64,000 bases of DNA from Chamaecyparis obtusa (Eukaryota > Streptophyta > Pinopsida > Cupressales > Cupressaceae). Within the stretch, counting starts at the first letter, position 1. Each line of letters starts with the position of its first letter. Location: assembly GCA_027943335.1 (NCBI GenBank), contig BSBK01001301.1, positions 248,001 through 312,000 on the forward strand. Direction: 5' to 3'. Positions 55,512-64,000 of this stretch are shown in pieces. The position numbers were made by a program, and so were the translations under genes. The notes beneath the pieces were generated by a model. It saw nothing but the letters and a program-made list of their open reading frames with translations. It was not told where the DNA came from and ran no database searches.

Positions 55512-56590
55512 TCAATTGATGTAGTAGATTCATTTTGTTTGCTATGCTTTTCCTCAAAGTTTTCTTACTACTGATATACACCCGTCTTTGGGCTTTGGGA
55601 TCTGCATAAAAACCTAATTCTTAAGATGTAAACCTTCATAATGAATGTTTCTAAAGGCAATACAAATGTTTGGTTGTGGGGCATCCATTGTTGACTTGGG
55701 TTGCTTAATAAAAATGATCCCTTATGTCAGTCGCACTGAGTCTCTATTATATGGACTCGAGTGAATTTCAAACTTAGTATATCATGCCATTTAAGAGTTT
55801 TAATTAATAATTTTTGAAAAGTTGTGATGCTTGTACAGAACAATCCATGACATTAATTTTGTTTTGAGAGTTTTGTTAAATATTTGATGTAAACCTTAAA
55901 CGCTTAATTCTAGATGCATACTAATTCTCATTTATATAGATAGGTAAAGTAACATCTTTTGCTAAGCTCTCTTATTTGTGACTTCCATGGTATTGTATCG
56001 ACTTGTTATGTTCAACATCTTTAATATGTTGGTAGATGTTGGTGTCTCATACCTCCTCACTTGTAAATAGTCATCCACCTGTTATATTTGAAGGCATCTA
56101 CACAGTTGTTGAAAGTATGATATGGTTTATTAACAAAATGACGAGTACAAGAGGGGGTTAAAGCTTTGTAAGTTTTCTTATGGGAAATCTTGTACCAGAC
56201 AATGAGCATGCACTATGAACTTAATGGAATAGAGCATAAAGCTTTTTGGATTAAATTTGCACCTTCCTAGTTTGATTTTTTGTGGGAGTTTTAAGAGAGG
56301 TTAAGACCTCTTAGAAGCTACATTTGATTTTGTTTAATTTATGTGGTTGCATGAATAATAATCAAGATTTGAAGGACCATTGAAAATCATTACTATGTGT
56401 ACTCTTAAAATCTCACTTTAAGATGACTGGATTTATTGAGTTTGACCATTGGACCTTGGTGAGGCATCCTTGAGGCTATTTAGATGCCTCTCCATTTGGG
56501 GGCATGGGGACGGGCATAGGGATGGTGACATAATTTATTTTGAATGGTCCTTTTAGTTTATTATCCTTTACATCATATTTATGCATTTAA
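55512..56590. other. Non-coding DNA, nothing recognised
   Basis: AT-rich with short broken frames on both strands; no domain, terminal repeat or RNA gene seen. Confidence 0.5.
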
Positions 56591-56597
56591 GTTCATT

Positions 56598-56875
56598 TGA
56601 AGGAGGAGGAGGAGGAGGAGGAACGAAGAAGGGGAAGGGAAAGAAGGAGAAAGGGAAGGAGAAGAGGAAGGGGAAGAGGGAGATGGAGAGAGAGAGAAGG
56701 GGAAGAGGAGGATGAGGAACAAGAGGAAGAAGAAGAAGAACATGAGGAAGAAGAAGAGGAGATGGAGGAGGAAGAAGAAGAAGAAGAGGAGGAAGAAGAG
56801 GATAAAGAGGACGAAGAGGAAGGAGAAGAGGAGGAGGAGGAGCAAAAAGAAGAAGAAGAAGAAGATGGAGACAAC
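56598..56875 (+). repeat. Polypurine (GA/GGA/GAA) block
   Basis: Nearly uninterrupted purine strand of about 280 bp built of GGA, GAA and GAGA units. Long mirror-like purine runs of this sort can form triplex (H-) DNA. All reading frames through it, on either strand, are artefacts. Confidence 0.95.
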
Positions 56876-56908
56876 ACAAGAATTTTTAAAAATGGTATGA
56901 ATATGCAA

Positions 56909-57235
<327 letters not shown>

Positions 57236-58280
57236 ATTTATATTCTATTTATATTTATATTTATATTATATTATTACTAAACTATAACATAAATAATATA
57301 ATATTAATGTATTGTTATTTAAACTATTTTAAAAATTAGTTATAATATATTATACATTTATATTATTACTTTTTATTATTTTATAATATTATATTATAAT
57401 ATTATTATATATATATATCATTATGTTGATATTTTAATTTAAAATTTATATATTGTTATTTATATTATATTAACATTTTTGAACTATATTACATTTTTTA
57501 TTAATTTATTATAAAACAATTAATTCATCACATTATGGCTGAAAAAGGTGGCTAAAATCCTTTGGCAAACCTATGTTTGTAATTTAAAGAAAAAAAAACT
57601 TATATTTAAAAAGAATCAAACCTACGACACATGAAAATTACCACTTTTTATAGTGACAGATTTTTTTTAAGGCAACGATAAATTTTAATTCTATATAGGT
57701 CAAATCATCACCACAATTGTCGAAGTGAGCAACATATTGAATGTATGTGAGCTATGATAAACACAAGTTGAACGCGTAGTGATGACAACTGTCACTTTTG
57801 GTCCATTCCAATCTGCGATAGAATTTGAAAGGTGGGGAAAAGGGACAACGTCTGGGCCTCGAGATCGGCGTCGAACTACCATACTCATGTTTTCCTCCAT
57901 AGTATGTGACATGCCAATAACTGATAACCGGATAGGTAGCCCAACAGTGACGATGCTGTAACCTATCTTTTCAATTTGGTCAGAACAACAAAAAATGATC
58001 TACGCTTCAAATCACTTCAATGGTAGTCATTTTGTCTGCATGATTTCCCACTATTGGATGTAAATTTTAGCTCCTCACTTTCAAACTAGCAATCACACCT
58101 ATGTGTGCAATGGGTACGCCGAAGAGGTGTGGTAGGTTAGTTAGGGAAAGTTTTGGTCCATTTTTTTGCATACAAATTAATGAAGTACATGAGGTCAAAT
58201 GGAAGGTTCTTAAATAGAAGATGATGTTGTTTATTCAACAAAGGTCTCAATTGAGAAGTGATAGCTTCAAATTATAATAT
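57236..58280. other. AT-rich non-coding DNA
   Basis: 57236-57530 is over 80 percent A+T by eye. The overlapping open frames at 57700-57961 on both strands are short and unassigned. Confidence 0.45.
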
Positions 58281-58341
58281 TACACACACACATGCTTCAC
58301 CCCCACCCCCCCCACCCCACTCTCACTCTCTCTCTCTCTCT
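58281..58341. repeat. Compound microsatellite (CA)n / C-run / (TC)n
   Basis: ACACACACACA, then CCCCCACCCCCCCCACCCC, then TCTCTCTCTCTCTC. Confidence 0.9.
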
Positions 58342-59568
58342 GACAAGGAAATTTAATTTAACATAATCAATTGCATAAAATATTTAAAAAAATAACATAA
58401 ATCACATACAAGGTAATTTAATTTAACAACTCAACTCTTGCGAATTATAAAGAGGCCTTGACTTTGACCTAAAGATCTAGAACATGCATAGTTGAGTTGT
58501 CTAGAAAGGAGTGCCCCATCAACTCAACAAATCTACCATGACTAAGTTTACATGTTTCCCTCTACTCGTGCACATGTCCTCCATGATGGGATTGTCCACT
58601 TGTTTATGATCTTCTAGATGCATTTATTTGCCAAGTGATGATCTTCATAAATCAATAAATGTAAAATAGCAACCCAAATGCCCAACCAAATGCTTCATAT
58701 TGTGTTGTTCTCCATGGACTCCATTCTTCTCATCCTGCCATGCTTACCCATCACACTTGTATAGTGCCTCACAAAAGCTAACAATATATTCACAATAACA
58801 TGTATGGGCATATCTATCTCTAAGATAATTCAATAATCCCACACCTAGAGAGATTTTATTCATGGGTTTTAATGCCCAAATTGTTCTTATTATTAGTAAA
58901 TAGTTAGTTTAGGGCATATGCACATATTGGGTTTGTTTGAGCTACAAAAATTTGGGTTTTCATGCTTTTGAACTTTAAGGGTTTCAAATGGCTAAATGAC
59001 ATCAAAGAGTAATGGGCAAAATTAAAGAGAATGCAACCAACTCCATTGAGGTTTTGGATTTTGTAACACTTTTTTTATCTGGTTCAATTTGGTTGGGCTC
59101 ACATTGGTAGGAACTGTGGTGGGAATGGTGCTTTTGACACCTCTATTCATTTTGTTCAGTCCGATATTGATACCTATGGGAACATTGCTCTTTTGTGGCA
59201 GTTGCATGCCCATTTTTTGTTGTAGGTTTTGGTCTTCCAGTATTTTATATGCTTTCATGGATGTTAAAAAAACACTCTTTACACAAAAATCTAACACTAA
59301 CATACTAATAAGTAATCACTATATGTGAAATGCAAAATAACTTCATTAGTTCTCTAATTATCTGAAGGGAAGGCATCATGGTGGTAGATGTTGTACAAGT
59401 GGCCATTTCTTTGTATTTCTAAATTGTGGAGATTGAATAGAGCCATCGATACAACTTTATATTGAAACACAAATATGATAAAGGCATCTCGTTAATACGT
59501 ATATGAATATATATTCGCTACATTTGATGTTTCTTTAATACATTTTTTGTGAAATAAAAGTAGTAATG
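58342..59568. other. Non-coding DNA, nothing recognised
   Basis: A minus-strand open frame at 59022-59303 (93 codons) has ordinary composition but no domain, and is overlapped by a + frame. I do not call a gene. Confidence 0.4.
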
Positions 59569-59569
59569 C

Positions 59570-59690
59570 AGATGGAATGGCCAAAAATGGTGATTGAAGA
59601 GGTCACAAGTTCAAGTCTAGCTTCAGCTACACTGAGGTGTTTTTGGGCTTAGTTGATAGTGCCGAGATACAAATAAAGGAGACATGCTAG
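59570..59690 (+). mobile_element. Possible SINE (tRNA-like boxes)
   Basis: TGGCCAAAAATGGTGA (A-box-like) followed about 30 bp later by CACAAGTTCAAGTCTAGC (B-box-like). No clear tail or flanking duplication. Weak. Confidence 0.25.
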
Positions 59691-60930
59691 AAGCTCCACA
59701 AACAAGTTATTCTAGGGCTTAAGAAGGTTAAGGAAAATCTTTGAAGCCTGATGTATTTTTCTAATTTCATTATATAGCTGAGAAGTAAAATGAAGGACAA
59801 AAATAATGGAACAGAATGAAGAGAATTCAGTACAAAGTGAACACACAAAAATTTATAAAATGATAAATAATATAAATGCATTTAATCTCCTTACCCACGA
59901 AAGTTAGTGTTAGGTCAAACATGTCCAAAATGGCGAGGGGTTTTTGATCAAAGATTGTGCCTATATTAATAGCAACTTTCGACCCTGAGATGGGTTATTT
60001 TCTTTTATTTGTCATTTTATTTATTTGTTGTTCTCACAGCTTGGGTTTGATACTTTTCGATTCCAAACATTTGGAATGGGAGAAATCAATACGCTAGGTA
60101 AACACCATCAGAGGAAAAAGTGTAGTTGTAAAGAGTAAAAATATATTTACAAAAGGGTAAAAGAAATATGCATAAATATAAGAAGAAATGTAGTAGTAAT
60201 GAGTATAAACGAATTTCCAACAAGGTAAAATAAATCTACATAAATATAAAATACCAAATATGCATCATAATCTCTACAAGTCCCATATTTTTGTACAATA
60301 TTGAGGTGTATCGAGAGGTAGAGGGAATGACTCTGTATGCCTCTCCTATCACTGAGAAGAATGGCCCTGTGAAAAGATAGGACAATTTCTAATCATAGCG
60401 ATCGCTAAAGAGGAAAAACAAATCATAGTTAATCCAATTTCTTCTGCCACGAAGCTACCGTGTTAACCCTAAATGTGGCAACAAATTTGTGTATGTGCAA
60501 TTTATTTTAACCATTTCTTTATGGAGACCGAAACAGGGAATGCTGCAATTTATTTTGTTAACTATTTAATCAGAATTTACGTGTGTCGTATCTTCCGGGA
60601 GGATGTGCTTCCACTAGCGAAAATTGCACTACTTTGGGAATGGTAAAATAATAGACGCAAAACAATAAATGAAAAAGTGAAATGCCAAAATATTTGCATT
60701 TCCCTCTGACCTCACTTTTTGTGAGACGGAACTGCGTAGGGTAACGAAAAAGAATCGTGCCGCCAAACAAAACGACGGTGAAAAAGTGAAGATACAAATT
60801 GAAAGAAGACTGCAAATGTAAAAAATAAAATGGACGACCAAGATATTTTGGATGGTCCTCCACTCTCTCTATTCGATATCAACCATTGATCGCTCAATTT
60901 AACTTGTGCATCTCATTCGACGTAAATACA

Positions 60931-61158
60931 CAAATTTCACCATTACAAATAATAATAATTTACTAGATATATATGTATTATTTTAGTATGAATATAATTA
61001 TTGAAGATAAAATAATTGTATAATAAAAATAATAAATGCATTATAAATCTCCCCTAAATTTTTATATATTAATTTTTTAAATAATATTTTAATGTTTAAC
61101 TAGTAATAATTTTTAAAAATTAATATAATGTAAAATTAATTATTAAAAAACTATATTG
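60931..61158. repeat. AT-rich dispersed repeat, copy 2
   Basis: Partner of 56909-57235, same orientation, lacking the long TA array. Confidence 0.85.
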
Positions 61159-61189
61159 CTTGTCAAATAAATCTCGTCTGTAACTGTGT

Positions 61190-61316
61190 TACATTTCAAA
61201 TTCGAATATCTTCAGAAGCCAGAAAGGTCAGAAAATATCTGGCAAATTTCGAACGTTTGGAGAGCGGAAAATATCTTCAAAAGCTGGAAAAAGCCGAGAA
61301 AATAAAAAAATCAAGG
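61190..61316 (+). other. Possible 5' UTR exon of a gene to the right
   Basis: A stretch of higher GC than its surroundings, ending ATCAAG|GTAAGA, a good plant splice donor, then a T-rich intron-like region. It contains a degenerate duplication (AATATCTTCAGAAGCCAGAAA and AATATCTTCAAAAGCTGGAAA). The role is inferred from base composition and the donor site. Confidence 0.3.
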
Positions 61317-61589
61317 TAAGATTAATAATTCAACTTGCGGAAAAATCATTATTTCTTTCCTTTGAAAGTTTTTTTTCCTTCTGTAAATCTTTTCTTTATT
61401 TTTTAGTTCTTTTCTCAGAATGAACTTTGTTTTTTCTAGGTTTTCCTTTGTCTAGGGTTTCTACAGTGTGCACACTAGTCTAGTCTTTCTTCTATGATTT
61501 TCTTCAATTTTTTTTGTTTTCATGGTCTGTTTGCTTATGTTCGTCTGTATTTTTTTCTATTTCTTTTTACCTTTTTCATTTTTTGGTAG

Positions 61590-61831
61590 CGAGGAAGAGG
61601 CAGGGAGGACAGAGGAGCAGCATCAGCAATCACGTATAGATAGTAGGGCCCGCAAGCGCATGTGAGATGACACCAACGGAAGGTGCCCCCTACAATTCTA
61701 TGGCTCTACTGGAATGCAGAGCTCCTGTGCATCAAAACGTCCAACCTATACCTGTAAGGCAAGGGCATAGCTACCAGCATCACCAACATCCGAGACAGTG
61801 ACAACTTCCTTACTCTACCAGGTATTTTCTT
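61590..61831 (+). other. GC-richer segment, possible exon or remnant
   Basis: From GCGAGGAAGAGGCAGGG to CTACCAG|GTATTT. Base composition differs sharply from the flanks and a donor-like site closes it. One frame reads NGRCPLQFYGSTGMQSSCAS but is closed by stops on both sides. I cannot assign it. Confidence 0.25.
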
Positions 61832-61946
61832 CTTCTTCCAGGTATTTGATTCTGAAATGTATTGATCTAGACCCTGTTCATTTATAGTTATTGCTAACTT
61901 CATCATAGATATGTATGAATATAATATAATCTCAAATTTAATTAGG

Positions 61947-62053
61947 GCAAAGAACAGTAATGGAACCCCTCCTTTCAGCTATGGATTTCAAGTCGTGCAC
62001 ACTTTGTACTAATTATTACCATCAAATATCGCAGACCCTGAAGGATTTTACAG
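61947..62053 (+). other. Exon-like segment
   Basis: Bounded by TAATTAG before and ACAG|GTGAAATG after. Contains an ATG with an open frame MEPLLSAMDFKSCTLCTNYY to the donor. It could be the first coding exon of a gene continuing past the window, but no following exon is secure. Confidence 0.3.
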
Positions 62054-62702
62054 GTGAAATGCAATTCAATGAGTGAAGGCTTGAAAACATTAAAATAAAA
62101 AATTACACGGACCATTTATTGGTCAATGAAAATTTGATTCGACGCAGTATAAACAAAATAATCTCTTAAGAAGAAAAAACTGTCGTGAAATTACTCCAAA
62201 AATTCTAACCCCGGAGAAAAACCCACCTCAAATTTCGTTGATCAAAATAGACTGCAGCATCCCCACAACTTTTCAGAGTTTACGAGTGATTCTCCCACAC
62301 ATTCAAACATGGATAGCATTTTCTTTAACTGGGACTTCTAATTCAATAATCCATGCCCGTTTACCCTCTATTTTTAGAAAATAAGGAATTCAAATATTTA
62401 AAAATCAAACAACGGGTAAGGCCAACTTAGTAGCATTTTGGTCAGGATTTGAAAAATATATTTATTCTATCTAGTTTTGAAGACTAGAAGTCTTGGTGTA
62501 TTTTTTTGTCCTTACTCATAGATATCTGAAAATTTGCCTAGATTTTCAAATTTTTATTGTAGTCAAGCATTTATTGCAGTTTGAAATTTTGATGCCTTCA
62601 TCTTTCCTATTGTTAATAAGAATTTTCTTCTGCCTATATTGTATGGTTTGGAGTGATTTTAGTGTTGGTTTGATTTTGTATTGTCCCTTTAGGGTTCTGA
62701 AA

Positions 62703-63591
62703 GGGCCCATTTGGGTGCTAGAATTAAAGCCCATATTTTGGAATTAGATTTTCGGATAATGTCAATTCCATGTTTGTGTCCATCCAAAAAATTGGAATTG
62801 GAATATCAAAATTCCAATTTTGCCCTCAAAATGGGCATTTCATCTTCCACTCAAATAGGTGGAATTGGAATTTCGAATTCCAATTCCAATTTTTATAAAA
62901 CCAAATTTAATATTTCATGGGATCTGTGACTACAAGGATGTATATTATATTGCTATAAGGATGTATATATATACATGTGTGTATATATACACATGTTTGT
63001 ATATAAATACATGTGTGTATATACATGTGTATATATACACACACGTGTGTATATGTGTATATATACACAAATGTGTGTATATGTATATACACAAATGTGT
63101 GTATATGTATATACACACATGTGTGTATATATACATGTGTGTGTATATGTACACACATGTGTGTATATATACATGTGTGTGTATATGTACACACATGTGT
63201 GTATATGTGTGTATGTGTGTGTATACACACGCATACACACATGTGTATGTGTGTATATATACACATGTGCATATGTGTATACATTTATGTATATACACAC
63301 ATGTATACACATATACACACGTGTGCATGTGTATATATACACATGTGTGCATATGTGTATATATACACACATGTATGTGTGTATATATACAGACATACAC
63401 ACATCATATTTAAAGAAATTAAAATAAAGAATTAAAATTCCTTATGCATCTTCTTAGTCATCTTCCAAGTGAACCAAACAGGTCAGCCCATATTCCGGAA
63501 ATCATTTTCAAGATTTGTATCTTCCAGAATTGCAGCATCTTCCAGAATTGACTGGAATTGGCATTTGGTATTCCAACACCCAAACTGGCCC
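62703..63591. mobile_element. Terminal-inverted-repeat (MITE-like) element with internal satellite
   Basis: Left end GGGCCCATTTGGGTGCTAGAATT; the complement of the right end is GGGCCAGTTTGGGTGTTGGAATA. These 23-bp ends differ at a few positions. They resemble the GGGC-C-TTTGG ends of Tourist/Harbinger-type elements. AAA flanks both sides, a possible 3-bp duplication although not the usual TWA. The interior has repeated AATTGGAATTGGAAT/ATTCCAATTCC patches and the satellite at 62941-63402. No transposase. Confidence 0.5.
62941..63402. repeat. Alternating purine-pyrimidine satellite (TATATACA/CATGTGTG units)
   Basis: About 460 bp of shuffled TGTGTATATATACACATG-type units, locally palindromic. 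The open frames seen in several phases on both strands are repeat artefacts (only Tyr, Ile, Cys, Val, His, Thr and Met). Confidence 0.95.
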
Positions 63592-63739
63592 AAAAGGAAG
63601 TTTGTAAGGTGATCTGTTAGAAGTCTATTGTCAATGAATAATGGATCTGTCCCATCCTCTGCCCCTCCCCTTTAGCCCAATGCTTTCTAGATATTTGTTG
63701 CTGAGGTGTTACATATTTCTCTTATTGAGATAAAAATTT

Positions 63740-64000
63740 CAAAACTGTGCTGCATTGAGATCAAATTTTGGTATCTGGATCAACATATGATCCCATGCTG
63801 ATGAATGTAGACATGAGATAAATAGCATATCCAGATTAGGTCTTTCTCCAGCAGGAAATGTGGGCATTTCCTCCTATCCACTTCCTCCTAATATGATATC
63901 CAAGGGGTGGCCTTATGACAATCAAATCCTCAATGGATCTGGAAGAAAACTTGTCTAGCCTAAACATACATCTGCTCCTTCCATGGCTTCTTCCAGCATT
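63740..64000 (+). other. Coding-like segment running off the right edge
   Basis: One + frame reads NSISRLGLSPAGNVGISSYP, PPNMISKGWPYDNQILNGSG and continues to the edge with one TAG. Composition is like a Ser/Pro/Gly-rich plant nuclear protein, but I cannot name it. It may be an exon of the gene suggested by the segments at 61190-62053, or a decayed copy. Confidence 0.3.

Noticed and set aside
56568..56908. Glu/Arg-rich and Ser/Leu/Pro-rich frames through the purine block
   Set aside because: Simple repeat. Composition follows GGA/GAA units, with no start context or domain.
57700..57961. Overlapping 60-70 codon frames on both strands
   Set aside because: Neither has a domain or splice context; overlapping open frames of this size are expected by chance in a locally GC-richer patch.
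62907..63435. Long Tyr/Ile/Cys/His/Val-rich open frames in several phases on both strands
   Set aside because: They arise from a dinucleotide-type satellite that lacks stop codons in most phases; no real gene is open on both strands in this way.

Overview
The window reads as nuclear DNA of a seed plant with a large, AT-rich, repeat-laden genome. A conifer or other gymnosperm is the best guess. The grounds are a plant-type multi-exon gene with a 22 kb intron, and nested Ty1/copia, Ty3/gypsy chromovirus, L1-type LINE, TRIM, SINE and non-autonomous LTR elements in many states of decay. No single sequence proves the taxon.

The one gene I can build completely is on the + strand: a cytosolic-type aldehyde dehydrogenase of ALDH family 2 (ALDH1/2 or 2C-like). 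It has ten exons between 8442 and 39096. All introns are GT-AG, and the exons join to 495 codons including the stop (494 residues). The catalytic Cys, the general base Glu, the oxyanion Asn and the NAD-binding Lys/Glu are all present. A TATA box lies about 115 bp upstream of the ATG. The gene spans 30.7 kb only because introns 3 (6.2 kb) and 7 (21.9 kb) are loaded with transposons.

Layout. 1-8320: intergenic, holding a decayed minus-strand gypsy gag (about 5.1-6.0 kb) and a long inverted-repeat element with a 13-bp flanking direct repeat (7239-7672). 8323-39096: the ALDH gene. Its intron 3 holds a minus-strand gag-only copia element with a perfect 5-bp target duplication (9090-13859). Its intron 7 holds a 6 kb non-autonomous LTR element (21227-27225), whose left LTR carries a 337-bp TRIM and a tRNA-type SINE; a copia LTR remnant (about 27970-29480); and a 6 kb Tekay-like gypsy element (30342-36334) with intact 5-bp target duplication but a 3' LTR cut to 291 bp. 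39097-52743: a nest. A gypsy protease fragment (40395-41689) is entered by a second gypsy element (LTR 41690-42732, gag, protease). That gag is split by a minus-strand L1-type LINE (43824-50708) with a 17-bp target duplication. A single-frame orphan reading frame with nine in-frame stops follows (51316-52743). 53500-55511: a multi-exon pseudogene fragment of an INO80 complex subunit B-like (PAPA-1 / HIT zinc finger) gene between two 230-bp direct repeats. 56.5-64 kb: AT-rich DNA, a polypurine block, a TA array, a second copy of an AT-rich repeat, possible 5' exons of another gene, a terminal-inverted-repeat element carrying a TG/CA/TA satellite, and an open segment running off the right edge.

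The most unusual object is the LINE. Downstream of its endonuclease-RT-RNase H frame, and starting only 4 nt after that stop codon, is a third reading frame of about 680 codons. It has a plant-transposon-like domain followed by acidic and coiled-coil segments. It lies inside the target-site duplications, so it appears to move with the element.
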